Below are positions 44,019 to 54,887 of a stretch of DNA of 64,000 nucleotides, one piece after another; position 1 is the first letter of the stretch; every line of letters starts with the position of its first letter. The notes beneath the pieces were generated by a model, which was not told where the DNA came from, searched no databases, and was given only the letters and a program-made list of their open reading frames with translations. This DNA comes from Phialocephala subalpina (taxonomy: Eukaryota; Ascomycota; Leotiomycetes; Helotiales; Mollisiaceae): positions 212,310 through 276,309 of the forward strand of contig FJOG01000047.1 of the NCBI GenBank assembly GCA_900073065.1. Reading direction: 5' to 3'. Both the position numbers and the translations under genes were made by a program.

Positions 44019-47000
44019 CAGTGGAATGTTTGCTCTTTCTAACCATATATCTCAGGTGAGCAGCGCCGCCTTTGCTCAGGCTCGGCTCAGGTCTGCTTAG
44101 GTCAGCTCACCCCTATTACGCGACGCAGCTAAGAATAGCCTCACTAGAAATCACCAACTTTTAACGAGAGGCCCCTCCCCAGCCAGGAATCTCAAATATC
44201 TATTATATTGGCAGGCAGGCTACTTATACGATGGTACAGTATTCGGACTGTGGTAGGGACTGCAAGAAAGGCAGGGACTGTTGAAGGCCTTATCAAATCC
44301 TGGATCCAGGGCGGGTAAGCCAGCCCAGCTGGATCAGAAGCCCATTCATCTTCTGCGGAGAGAAGGGCCAGCTTGACTCCCTCTTTTTCCTCTTTTCAAA
44401 GACCAAGATTGACCCAGCCATTTGTGTACAGTTCGGTAGCGTTACCGCCGACCGCCAACTCTCGGCGCGCCAGAGCGACTCCGCAAGCCTGCAGGCAGAC
44501 GTTCCTCCCGCAGCATGTGCCCGTAGCGCAGACCCAGCCCTGTTGGCAGTCCTGGGTCAAATTGCAGTCGGGTAGAGGCGAGCAGGACTCGCTGGGGCCG
44601 CAGAAGCCCGTGCCGTCGGCGGTCTCGAAGCAGAAGCAGCTCCCGCCGCAGCTGTTGAGGCTGTTGCAGGTCGATCCCGCGCAGACCGGAGCAGAGCACT
44701 GGGCGTTGATGCATACTCCGGAAGGGCACTTTACAAAGAGAGGGGTGCGTTAGTATTGCGCCTGAAGGGGCCTGATTCAGACCTTGGGGGGAAGGGGAAG
44801 GGGGAACAAGAACGAGGGGAGAGAGGCACTTACCACATTACCACAACTCTCACAGTTGTTGGGATCACTGAGTGCGTCCTGGCACGGCCCACCGTTGCAG
44901 CTGATCGTTCCAGGAGGGCAATTCGTAGCCGGACAGGCCTTGCACAGCTCGAACAAGAGAATGGCGACCCCGACATTACACGCGTATTCTCCGTACTTCT
45001 TGCCGACGACGACGCCCAATATCGTCGCGGGAATGCCGACTTCGGGTCCCAGCGCGTTGCCCAGGAAGCCGATGCCACCCCCAACCACTTGGCCGATCGC
45101 GGCCCCGATCGCGTGGCAGCCGACGCTGGTCGCGAGGGCAGCGAGACCTACACCGCGCCAGTCGTTGCAGAAGAACTGCACGGCGTTGCACAGGACGCCC
45201 GAGGCCTGCCGTGCCTCCAGCTCGCCTCCAGCTCTCCTCGCCTTGTCGGCCGGCGCGGACGGGAGCGGCCACGTGCTCACGATCTCGAGCCCGCAGTTGG
45301 CCAGGAAGGCAACAAAGGTGCCGTTGTCGTACATGATCAGCGTGTCGCCGCTCGAGTCCGAGATGACGGCGGCGTGGGGGCTGGACAGGTCCACGTACAA
45401 TGTGTCGTTGCCGTTGGAGATGATGAATTCCGAACCTGGGAATTGCTGGTACTGCAGACCACCAAATTCGTCCGAGAAGCTGCTGTTGCTCTGTCCGATC
45501 GGGGTTCCCGTGGGCGCCACCGGCGAAGGGCACGAGTTGGGAGACACAATGGCGTAGCCATTGGCGGTGTTGATGGGCGTGCTGGAGGCGCCAATCGTCG
45601 TAGTCGCTTGCGTGACCCCGATGCACGAGCAGGCGCTGGAGTATCCGGTGCTGCCCTCGCAGTCGGACGCGTAGGCAGGGATAGCAGTAGGAGTGATAGT
45701 CTCCGAGACAACGGTAATTGTCTGCGTGTTTGAAACGGTGGAGGTACTGAAGATGTCCAGGTCAGCAAAGGCGTGCACAGCAGCATCATCCCGAAAGGTG
45801 GGAACTGCCGACGGTATTACTTACGACACTGTTACCATGAAGTACGAGGAACAATCAGCGGTGCCAGGCCTGGTAGGGAAGGCTGAAGCTCGGATGGCTG
45901 GAGGCAAACCTGTTAGTCTTTTCATTGAAAGTTGGAGTAAGATGCATGCGTACCACGAAGGCAGTTGTTAGCATTGCAGGAAGCTGACGCTGTAGTGGCA
46001 GCATAGAGCATCCAGGCGACATAGAGCAACAGAGAACGAGTGAAATGCATGGTAAGCGACGTTCAACAACCGTGTACTACGGTTAGGAGGGGTTTCTGCC
46101 TGTGGGAGGCTGGGGGCGAAATTGAATGTCGCGATTTTGAAAGAGGATCACAGGTCACAAGGCAAACTTGGTAGGCGACGCACCCAGAAGTCTACAGGGG
46201 CGGCAGCAGACTTTATAAGATCGTCAGGAGGCCGGGAGTCAAGCACCGCGAGGCGATCTCTTTGGACAGTCTAGCCAGGCTGACTGTCGTAAAGGTCGGA
46301 TCGTATCCAGTATTGAAGACCCCATTACGGAGTATTGGAGCGTCGTTCACTCAGCTGTCACGGTTTATGGGGATCTGTGCCGCGATTTCTGCAAATATTG
46401 ACACTCTATCCAGTGGCTGAACGCAGGTGATCGACCAGAATGAGCGGGTTTTCGCGCCCGCAGCCTTGCGAGAACCAAGCCCCTTGCCCAAGTCAGTGTC
46501 GTCGTTTCTGCTAAAGCGTGTTGTGACCTCGAAGCCCGGAGAGTGAGCCGGCCAACATGCAAGCCATATCACGAACAACCGCATTCAGGTCCAAACTGCA
46601 GAGACTAAAAGGTTTAGAAGTCGACGTGTGAGCCGCCTCTCTGTGCGGCTGAAGCTCGCAAACGGCATGCGGGGACGAATCCGGTCGCGAGCCACGCAAT
46701 GGGATCACCCCACTTGCCGCCCGAGATATTGGGCAGTGAATCAGGCTGCGGCGAAATATTGGTCACCTGAGATGCAAGCTGGCGGAAGGGCTGTGCTCGT
46801 CAGCCAAACTAATAGAGACGAGTGACACGGTACGTGTTCCGCAACAAGACATAATACTTTCGTACATGGGCAATAATCTGCCCTTTTCTGTTTGTGCGCC
46901 TCTCGAAGATTCTACCGCAAGTAAAGAGAAGAAAATCGAGTGCTATCGAAATTTAATAAATCACCTCGTAGGTGTTTAGGAGACGTTATAGAATAATGAG

Positions 47001-47142
47001 GGCTGAGTCGCTTAACCTTATCCGTATTAATACTTAATCTTTATGTTGACCGTGCTCAGGAATGCTCACTCAATGCTCAGGTTGAAGCACTAGCTGCTCA
47101 GGTCCAGCTACGAAAATGAAAAGTGTCGATTACATTCCACTG
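44019..47142 (-). mobile_element. hAT-like element carrying a host-type gene, about 3.1 kb
   Basis: The termini are an 11-bp inverted repeat, CAGTGGAATGT at 44019-44029 and its complement at 47132-47142. Both sub-ends contain repeated GCTCAGG words (44050-44110 and 47050-47105), the layout of hAT elements. A 7-bp direct repeat TGTTCCC flanks the insertion at 44011-44017 and, 10 bp beyond the right end, at 47153-47159; this may be a worn 8-bp target duplication. No transposase is present. Instead it contains one intact, GC-rich gene (44396-46050). It is probably non-autonomous. Insertion interrupts the ECM33-like gene. Confidence 0.6.
44396..46050 (-). CDS. Secreted cysteine-rich protein, 475 aa, inside the hAT-like element
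   Basis: Exons 46050-45954, 45909-45825, 45746-44834 and 44728-44396 join in phase (475 aa). A signal peptide (MHFTRSLLLYVAWMLYAATT) precedes SCNANNCLRGLPPAIRASAF, a start often seen in ascomycete secreted proteins. A Ser/Thr stretch with TITVVSETITPTAIP follows. The middle (GGLQYQQFPGSEFIISNGND...) looks like a beta-rich domain ending before KARRAGGELEARQ, a possible dibasic processing site. A hydrophobic glycine-rich segment (IGAAIGQVVGGGIGFLGNAL) comes next, then Cys-rich modules ALSDPNNCESCGNVCPSGVC, GGSCFCFETADGTGFCGP and CQQGWVCATGTCCGRNVC. The whole frame is intact and visibly more GC-rich than its surroundings. Function unknown; an effector or wall-interacting role is conceivable. Confidence 0.8.
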
Positions 47143-47602
47143 TAGGATTACCTGTTCCCGTTGGTGGCGAAGTTGAGACTAGTGGTGATGCTGCCCAAGG
47201 ATGAGAAGTTCAATGATATCCAAAATCGACACTCCGTTGAGATCGGGTAAGGTGGCGAGAAATGTGTTTGAGATTGTGAGAATGTGGCTGTAATGGTCGA
47301 TGTGAATCCGGTGTCTGATAATGCTGGGAGTGCTACCATGGTTACTCCGTGGATCTTCATGAGACTAGAAAAAAGAGACAGGGGATAGAAGTTTGAGGTT
47401 GTTAAGCGATAGTCGTCCGCCGATGGTGTCTAGAGTTGTGGAGCCTAGGGGTGTGAGTCCGCCGGTGTTCGAGGCTGTGAGATTGCCTGTTATTTGTGTT
47501 GGTCCGTCGATACTGATTGTTCCTGATGCGCTTGAGTCTATGAGTATGGAGCCGAACACCGTTGAGCAGCTGGCGAGCTGTGTTGCGTCTGCTTGGGGAC
47601 AT

Positions 47603-48737
47603 ATCGACTAAGCTAAGGAGGTCAAGTCTGTGAAGGCTATGAGTTAAGAGGCATTAAGGACGCAACTCTGGAGAAGCCTAGTGAAACCAGAAGGCAGAGC
47701 AGCCATAACGTTGCGCTGTTGAAGCGATCTTTTGACGTAGACTCTTCCATAGATGAACAGAGGGAAGGGGAAGTAAAAGAAAGAAAGTAAACAAACTGCT
47801 GCGGCGATCTGTGAGAAAAAGGAAATTGTGTCGACGAGGCGCAGATACCGAAGGTCCGAAGGAGATTCTCGAATAATTCAGAAGAGCGCGCAGTCAGCTA
47901 GTCAACACTTCAGATAGTATGCACGTCATCTTGAACCTAAGATTGTTATCCTAATCGGTGTATATTTGACATTCGATCTATGTATCCCAGGAACTCTCAA
48001 GGGGGGTGATGATACTATAGATTGAAAGTTAGCCGCGCCTTTCCCCCTTTTTGCCACTTCCACTTGCAACGCCAATCAGCAGTCGACTTTCGTAATCAAC
48101 TTGACTTCGAAACGCATTGGTCCCAAACGAGCATACATTGTCGCCTAGCCCTCGGGGATAAATTTCAAGCGTGAGGCTTACCTTGTTTGACTAGACTTGA
48201 TCGCAAGAAGTCGGCTGAACAAAAGGCCAAAGTGACGTCTTGCCGATCTCGCAAACAACATCGCCAAAATACCTCTACTCCGTTCAAAATGTTAGCAAAA
48301 AAGACGCTAAAACCTATACAACTAAAGCAAAAAGCCAATCAGCTTTTTCTACTATTGGGCTAGTAGTCAGAAACTCTTTTTGTTAGTCGTTTGGCGTAGA
48401 GGTTCTAGACTTCGCGGTTGGCGGCTCTTCAACTCAATTTTAGCTTTAAACCTGGCGAGCCCATGAACACCATCGAGTTGAATGATGAAGAAGTGCTTAT
48501 TTAAATCTATATGGCGTTCTGGGATAGCGGGGTGAGAAGGCTCTTGTGGGGTGGAGAGTTGCCGGAAGCGAGGCGGGACCCACTTTCTCGTGCCCATCTA
48601 CCAGAAGGACACTGAGGTCCTGGTTACCACATAATCGAGCGTACAACTTACTCTAAGGAATTCAAGATTGATGAAAATGAATGCAAAATCTAGTCTAGTC
48701 TAATATGCTTGGTAATTCTAAGTCTCGCCTCCATCTT
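47603..48737. other. No gene recognised
   Basis: The left part may hold the lost 5' end of the ECM33-like gene. Nothing coding is convincing up to the end of the esterase gene at 48738. Confidence 0.45.
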
Positions 48738-49818
48738 TCACGGTGAATCGTTCTTGACATCCCACATCTGATCTCCCAGCTCAATCTCCCAAGCAACCTT
48801 CGTCACAAACGGCATCTTATATGGCCGATACTCAGGCCACTTCTCCTTCATCAACTTGATCAAAGCCTCGAACACAATTTTGTACCCCGCAGGACTCACA
48901 TGCAACCCTTTTTCAGTCAGCATCATCTCGTCTCCAAATCTTAGTACGTACCATCATACAACAACTTCGCCAAAATTTCACTCTCCCCCAACGCCTTCGA
49001 GCCCGGCAACGACTCCCCAGCTTTCCAGCCCACCTTCTCCATAAACAACCCCCAAACATCCAACACACTCACACCGGTTTCCTTCCCCACCTCTCTCACC
49101 AACTCCGCATACTCAGCCGCATCTCCTGCTTTCCGAACCTCTCCCGTGTATCCCCAATCATCTCGTGATTTTTCAAGTACATTCTCTTCAAATGGTGGAG
49201 TGGTGAGAAGGATGATGTTTGGAGAGTGAGCCTTTATTGCGGGGTGATTGATTATTGAGATGAGGTTGGACTTGAAGCGGCCTGCTGGGACGAATTGTCC
49301 CATTTCTAGATTTTTGTTTGCGTCATTGGCTCCGAACCAGATTGTCTGTGAACGGATGAGCTGACCGAATGGCAGGTAAAGCAGGAACATGTGTTTACCA
49401 GAAACTTGATCCTGGCTTGCTCTGGGGTTGGAAGCACCTTGCCTATCACCTCAAGAGCGTGATCCGAGTTGTAGCCTCTGCATTTTGTCAACATCTCACT
49501 TAGTCAATCTAAAGGCGTGATACGCCTACGAGAAGCCTCTGTTGATCACATCTAATCTCCTCACATATGCTGTTCAGATTTTGTCAGCGATTGGTTGCGT
49601 TTTCATGCCAGAAGAAAATCGCACCTGCTTGTAGTTCTGCAGCCAAGGCAAAGCCTCTCTGTTGAGTACTTGATCCTTCAGTGATACTGTCACCTGGAAA
49701 TGTCAGAGCAATTCCGCATCAAGTGAGGAAGGTGCTGACCAAACAAAACGAACTGGTCCAGCAGGGCCTAGACCCAAGTCAGCTTGATGTGTTTTGAATC
49801 ACCAGGATATTTTACCAT
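48738..49818 (-). CDS. IAH1-like GDSL/SGNH esterase, 260 aa
   Basis: Seven exons restore a 261-codon frame including stop: 49818-49816, 49767-49740, 49693-49625, 49569-49530, 49477-49399, 49345-48952 and 48907-48738. The first exon is just ATG followed by GTAAAA, with a CTGACTTGG branch point before the acceptor. Block I is QFVLFGDSITEGS (nucleophile Ser). RGFSGYNSDHALEVIGKVLP follows, then TIWFGANDAN (block III Gly/Asn) and IILLTTPPF. Block V is LHVSPAGYKIV; in isoamyl-acetate-hydrolysing esterases this block normally has D-x-L-H, here DGLHVS across the last intron (Asp-His pair). It hydrolyses acetate or short acyl esters and is presumably cytosolic, since there is no signal peptide. All introns are 44-55 bp. 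Confidence 0.87.
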
Positions 49819-50466
49819 TTTAACAAATCGCTTCAAAGCTTGTTTGCTTGACTTTTGCGAATGTTGTCTCGAATCTCGTAAAAGTATTTGAGGCTCTTTG
49901 TTATCTCATCCGACGGTCCTCAACGCAAAGCTTACGCAAGGCCAGCTCTAATTCTAAGCCAAATCAGGTAACCCGAAATAAAGGGACTAGAGAGATACCC
50001 TTCCCCGGCTCAAAAGAACGCCAGAAGTCTTCAAACACGAGTCTGGATGCTTAGGTACGAAGTACATGAGGGAAATCTCCTGCCAGTCCCCAATAAGGAG
50101 GGGCAATCGCGGGGTAAATTCGCACGTGACGCCCATTCAGGCTATTTTCCGCATATGCATTCCCTCATGCTCTCTCTCTAAATTTCCTCCAATAAGCAGT
50201 CAGGGATGCCCACAAATCTTCCAATCTTATTATCCGCCAGGGCTGTTCGGTCCACGAGCCGAACCTCGTGTCCAAGATAGCGGGTCCCTAGTTTTGGGAC
50301 CAAGCCTTCGGTGTGAGCTGATACGAGGCCGGTGGACTCGCGGTTTCGGAGAGCTTGGGATTTTGAGGCGCGTTGTTGTTTGTTTTCTTGCAGACTCCGT
50401 TTGGGTGATTCTTTTGATTCCTTCGAGTTCATTCAATCCTTCCAAACTATCTGTCGAATCGCAGTC
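49819..50466. other. Divergent promoter region of esterase and GH1 genes
   Basis: No gene. The 648 bp separate the divergent starts at 49818 (minus) and 50467 (plus). A GCGGGG word at about 50109 matches the CreA consensus SYGGRG. Confidence 0.45.
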
Positions 50467-51990
50467 ATGGACCAAGAGAAATTCAAAGACCTGAAAGGAG
50501 TTCTGAGGAAGGACTTCTACTGGGGCTACGCCACAGCAGCCACTCAAGTCGAAGGTCAATTCCATCTCAGATCCACAATTTCCATCTTCTGGGACTCCAG
50601 CTAACATCTCCTAGGCGGCTGGAACGCAGATGGCAAAGGCGAATCAATCTGGGACCGCTTCGCCCACACACCCGGCAAAGTAAAAGACTCCAGCACACCC
50701 GACGACGCCGTCCTCTCCTACTACAAAACCAAAGAAGACGTCGCCCTCCTAAAATCCTACGGTGTGACCGGCTACCGCTTCTCGTTATCATGGACACGAA
50801 TCATCCCCCTCGGCGGAGCAAACGACCCTGTAAACGAAGCAGGCATCAAATACTACTCCAACTTAATCGACGAGTTGCTCGCGAACAACATTACACCCTT
50901 CGTCACACTCTTTCATTGGGACACACCGCAAACATTAGAGGATCGTTATGGCGGCATGCTCAACAAAGAAAAATACACACCAGATTTCGTCCGCTATGCC
51001 GAAGTATGTTTCGAAAGATTCGGAGACAGAGTAAAACACTGGATAACCTACAACGAGCCGGGAGTCTACACCCTCGCCGGCTACGCAGCCGGTGTCCACG
51101 CCCCCGCCCGCTCTAGCAACCGCACTCTCAACTCCGAAGGAGATTCCAGCACCGAACCATTTATTGTCGGACATACGGAATTGGTGTCTCATGCTTACGC
51201 TGTGAAACTCTACCGTGAGAAATTTCAAAAGGAACAGAAAGGAATGATTGGGATAACGTTGCATGGAAATTATTCTGAGCCATGGGATGAAGATGATCCA
51301 TTAGATGTCGAGGCAGCGGAGAGAGCGAGGGAGTTTGAGATTGCGTGGTATGCGGATCCGGTGCATAAGACAGGCGACTACCCCTCGAGCATGCGTGCTC
51401 AGCTGGGAGATCGTCTTCCGAAGTTCACGGATGAAGAAAAGAAGTTGGTACTTGGGAGTTCGGATTTTTATGGTATGAATAGTTATACGACATTCTACAT
51501 CAAGCATAAAGACACACCTCCCGAACTGGACGACCATAGCGGGAATGTGGAGAAATTGAACACGAATTCCAAAGGTGTGAGCAGAGGGCCGGAAAGCGAC
51601 ACGTACTGGCTCCGCACCGCACCTTGGGGCTTCCGCAAACTTCTCAATTGGATATGGAACCGCTACCACGTCCCCATCTACATCACCGAAAACGGCACCA
51701 CAGCAAAAGGTGAAACTGCCCCTACAGAACAAGTTCTCGATGACAAATTCCGCCAAGATTTCTTCAATGGATACTTGGAGGCGATTGGAAGAGCGGTGAA
51801 AGAAGATGGAGTTGATATTCGGAGTTATTTTGCTTGGACATTTACGGATAATTGGGAGTGGGCGGCGGGGTATACGGATCGGTTTGGGGTTACGTTTATT
51901 GATTTCGAGTCAGAGGAGAAGAAGAGATATCCGAAGAGGAGCGCGTTTGTTATTAAAGATGTGTTTCAGCGGATGGTGAAGGAGGATTGA
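50467..51990 (+). CDS. GH1 beta-glucosidase, intracellular type, 487 aa
   Basis: Two exons (50467-50554, 50615-51990) give 487 residues, the usual GH1 length. The N-terminus KDFYWGYATAATQVEGGWNA is the GH1 entry signature with the sugar-binding Gln. GYRFSLSWTRI, the acid/base motif WITYNEP (Glu) and the nucleophile motif IYITENG (Glu) are intact, as are the aglycone/glycone-binding FTDNWEWAAGYTDRFG residues. No signal peptide is visible, so it should hydrolyse imported beta-glucosides or oligosaccharides in the cytosol. It stops 2 bp before the stop of the GH95 gene on the opposite strand, so the two transcripts must overlap at their 3' ends. Confidence 0.94.
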
Positions 51991-51992
51991 GT

Positions 51993-54281
51993 CTATTTGC
52001 TGTAGATGGAATGAATGCCTTTGCCTGAGAATGCCACCGTCCTGCCGTTTGGAAACTTGAGAACGCTAGCCTTGCCGAGGAGAGACTTTACGACGATAGG
52101 TTCTTTGATGACACCATCCTCCCATGAGAAGTCAAGCTCAAATCCTCCTCGTGCTCGAACGCCTTTCAGCGATCCGAAGGTCCATGATGTCGGACAAGCA
52201 GGAAGCAACTCAATGAACCCATCATGACTCTGAATCAGCATTTCCACGACCCCCGCACAACCACCAAAATTCCCATCAATCTGGAACGGAGGATGATTAT
52301 CAAGCATATTCGGCAGTGTCGAATTCGCCAACAATTTCGCAATATGTCCAAGACATCCTTCAGCATCTCCGAGTCGAGCATGGAGATTGATAAGCCATGC
52401 TCTACTCCACCCTGTATGTCCACCTCCATGTTCGGCTCGTCTCCTTAGTACGACAGAAGAGGCGGAGGCGAGGGATGGTGTCTTGGTCTTTGAGATGGCA
52501 TTCCCAGGGTGGAGAGCCCAGAGGTGAGAAGTGTGTCGATGTCCGGGTTCGAAATCGGCGTAGTCATGACACCATTCCTGGAGTTGACCGAAAGAACCGA
52601 TCGCCATTGGCGGTAGACGGTCGCGAGATTTTCGAACAGTGGAGAGTAAGTCATCTTCTATGTTCAGTTCAGAAACGGCTTCGATGTATGCGCTGAATAT
52701 GGCGTGGATGACTTGCATGTCGATTGTTGAGCCTTCACAGAGAACACCTGGTGTATCATTTTCGCCGATGAAGGTATTCTCCGGTGAGAGAGAGGGATTG
52801 GTAACCAGGTATTTGCCAGATTTATCTTCGATGAGGAAGTCCACGAGAAACTCAACACAACCTCTGAGGACAGAATGCATTCGATTCAGAAACTCCTTGT
52901 CGCCACTAAACAAGTAGCTCTCCCATATATGATAGCAAAGCCAAGCCCCACCAAGAGGCCATACTGAGAATCGATCAGTGCCAAATTTCCCATCAATGCA
53001 GGAACACTTACCAGTTGCTGGCATCCATTGATCTTGAGGATCAGTATCAGCCCAAATGTCCGTATTGTGATGGGCACACCAGCCTCGACAGCCATACATG
53101 ACCTCCGCCGTCTTCTTTCCACGTTCAGCCATCCTCTCTAAAAGGTCGAAAAGTGGCATCTCGCACTCGGCAAGATTGCACATGTTTGCTGGCCAGTAGT
53201 TCATCTGCGTGTTAATATTGATGGTGAACTTGCTTCCCCAAGCGGGCTGGAATGACGGGTTCCAGATGCCTTGCAGCGTGGCAGGTAGAGCTTGCAGACC
53301 TGGTCTACTGCACGAGATGAGGAGGTAGCGGCCGTAGTTGTGGTACAGAGCGATGAGGCTTGGATCTAGTGACTTGAGTAGCCGTTGATCGGTGGGGCAT
53401 TCAGAGTCGCCTGGGCCAAGATCCAGCTGCATTCGACAGTACAGAGATTTATAGCTCTCAACATGTCTGTCTCGTAGATCTGGTTTCTCCAATGCCTGCA
53501 TCGCGTCCTCAAATGCCACAGCTTCAACATCTTGATGCCGGAAAGTCGTCTGAGCTGACACCACTACCGTCGCGTTTGCAGACTTCACAACGAGTGAGTT
53601 GCCAATCTGTTCCACAGTTCCATCATCTTGACATCGAACAGCCACAACACAACACAGCGCATTGCTCCCACATCCTCCTGGGGTTGCGTGCATTACGATC
53701 GTACCATCGCTCCCTGCTTCAATAGAATCCACAAACTCATTCGTCTCATATTCTCGTTCACTCACTCGAGTCAATCGAAGAACAAATTCTGTCTTCTCCG
53801 AAGACTTCAACTGCAAAGCAATGACATTGTCCTCCGAGCTGGCAAAAACTTCGCGCTCATACTGAACCCCGCAATGCTCATATTTCACACGCGTGATGGC
53901 CTTCTCAAGATCCAAATCGCGTCGATACTCCTTCACATCTTTCTCCTCATGCCCAAACTCAAGCGTAAACGTTCCCAGAGGCTCGTAATGTCGTTGACTG
54001 TGCGGTGTCGCGAAGAATGCTTTTCGAATGAGGTCTTCGGCTTCCCGATGTTTTTCGGAACGGATCAACTCTCGGAGTCGAGGCAAATTCTTCAACGCGT
54101 CGCGCGGTGTCCTCTCCAGTCTTCCTCCATACCAAACAGAGTCTTCATTTAATTGCAGTAGTTCTGTACCCGTTCGACCATACACCATTGCGCCGAGTCG
54201 GCCGTTGCCGATCGGAAGAGCTTGTGACCATTCTGCTGCGGGTTTGCTGTAGTGAAGCATATTCGAGTGGCGATGGTTCAT
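51993..54281 (-). CDS. GH95 alpha-L-fucosidase, 762 aa
   Basis: A single-exon frame of 762 codons. The N-terminal domain opens HYSKPAAEWSQALPIGNGRL and GAMVYGRTGTELLQLNEDSV, typical of GH95. Catalytic-domain landmarks are LPATLQGIWN, NINTQMNYWPANMCNLAE (the NTxMNYW motif with the active-site Asn residues), GWCAHHNTDIWADTDPQD, LVTNPSLSPENTF (region of the general acid Glu), WSRAWLINLHARLGDAE and PFQIDGNFGGCAGVVEMLIQ (conserved Asp). The C-terminal beta domain ends the protein normally. There is no signal peptide. The enzyme removes alpha-1,2-linked L-fucose, as found on xyloglucan and other plant glycans. Its promoter is shared with the sugar transporter at 54888. Confidence 0.94.
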   Translation of the reverse strand: MNHRHSNMLHYSKPAAEWSQALPIGNGRLGAMVYGRTGTELLQLNEDSVWYGGRLERTPRDALKNLPRLRELIRSEKHREAEDLIRKAFFATPHSQRHYEPLGTFTLEFGHEEKDVKEYRRDLDLEKAITRVKYEHCGVQYEREVFASSEDNVIALQLKSSEKTEFVLRLTRVSEREYETNEFVDSIEAGSDGTIVMHATPGGCGSNALCCVVAVRCQDDGTVEQIGNSLVVKSANATVVVSAQTTFRHQDVEAVAFEDAMQALEKPDLRDRHVESYKSLYCRMQLDLGPGDSECPTDQRLLKSLDPSLIALYHNYGRYLLISCSRPGLQALPATLQGIWNPSFQPAWGSKFTININTQMNYWPANMCNLAECEMPLFDLLERMAERGKKTAEVMYGCRGWCAHHNTDIWADTDPQDQWMPATGKCSCIDGKFGTDRFSVWPLGGAWLCYHIWESYLFSGDKEFLNRMHSVLRGCVEFLVDFLIEDKSGKYLVTNPSLSPENTFIGENDTPGVLCEGSTIDMQVIHAIFSAYIEAVSELNIEDDLLSTVRKSRDRLPPMAIGSFGQLQEWCHDYADFEPGHRHTSHLWALHPGNAISKTKTPSLASASSVVLRRRAEHGGGHTGWSRAWLINLHARLGDAEGCLGHIAKLLANSTLPNMLDNHPPFQIDGNFGGCAGVVEMLIQSHDGFIELLPACPTSWTFGSLKGVRARGGFELDFSWEDGVIKEPIVVKSLLGKASVLKFPNGRTVAFSGKGIHSIYSK

Positions 54282-54644
54282 CGTTGCTGTTTTGGCTGTG
54301 CCGCAGTGTTCGGGATAGCTGACAGCGATACAGACGCGCTTTATGAGGTTGTTTCATGCACCGAGGGTCTGGTTTCTGCCGTTTCTGTTCTTGGTTTTGG
54401 GACTGGAAGTTTGCCAATCCTGCATTGATATTTACGCCTCATGGTCACAGGCTCGAACCCCTCGGCAGCGCTTTCCGAGTCGTGATATCTGCTTCCTGAT
54501 TTGTCGTATGATCAATATTATCGTTCCAGTATTTGTTTCTTGCGCATGGGCATAAGCATGCATGGTCTGGGATGTTGAGCCTCTCGAGTCGAGGCGCGGA
54601 GGAATCTCCTCAAATCCACCAATCACCATCGGCTTCTCCACGAC

Positions 54645-54785
54645 CCGGGGAAAACAACATAGGGGTGGTGTTCTTGTGGGGAAAGCACTGGGGGAGCAAT
54701 GCGGGGCATGCCCTGATCAGTTTTGTTATCAACGGAATGTAGGACCGCAGTTCCAGCGTGTGGGGTGGGTGTTTCCCCGGTGGGG
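54645..54785. promoter_or_regulatory. Cluster of CreA (SYGGRG) consensus sites
   Basis: Six plus-strand matches to SYGGRG lie at 54645 (CCGGGG), 54676 (GTGGGG), 54688 (CTGGGG), 54701 (GCGGGG), 54760 (GTGGGG) and 54780 (GTGGGG), inside the 606-bp divergent promoter of the GH95 and sugar-transporter genes. Paired close sites are the arrangement used for carbon catabolite repression in Aspergillus-type fungi. Binding is inferred only. Confidence 0.5.
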
Positions 54786-54887
54786 TATCTGGAGGACCAA
54801 GCTTCAGCATAAAGTCGGTCATGCGAACTCCCTTTTCCTGGTAACCGTCCACACCTCAAACATCAGACGGTGATCAACGCTTCCATC

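Larger units (their letters stand above)
43620..47602 (-). pseudogene. ECM33-like GPI cell-wall protein gene, split by an insertion
   Basis: On the minus strand, 47602-47150 encodes QADATQLASCSTVFGSILID, TISIDGPTQITGNLTASNTG, VALPALSDTGFTS and ITTSLNFATNGN. The frame resumes at about 44010 with IAAVSFPNLMWATNMAIRNC, LSVPLLSNVNGSL and LTTVGGDVSLDGN, and near 43690 with LNSVKGGFDVESTQDIDC. In this order these are successive blocks of the ECM33/Sps2 leucine-rich-like cell-wall family. Frame changes occur within both halves and the signal peptide region is not readable, so the gene was decaying independently of the insertion. The NGN and IAAVSFPNL ends would be adjacent if 44019-47142 were removed. 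Confidence 0.75.

Noticed and set aside
44756..45733. Plus-strand frame of 325 codons opposite the Cys-rich gene
   Set aside because: It is the shadow of the GC-rich minus-strand gene, which has a signal peptide, consistent introns and Cys motifs.
48932..48951. A 20-bp mini-intron in the esterase gene
   Set aside because: Extending to the next AG gives a normal 44-bp intron with a CTGAC branch point and restores DGLHVSPAGY, so no mini-intron is needed.
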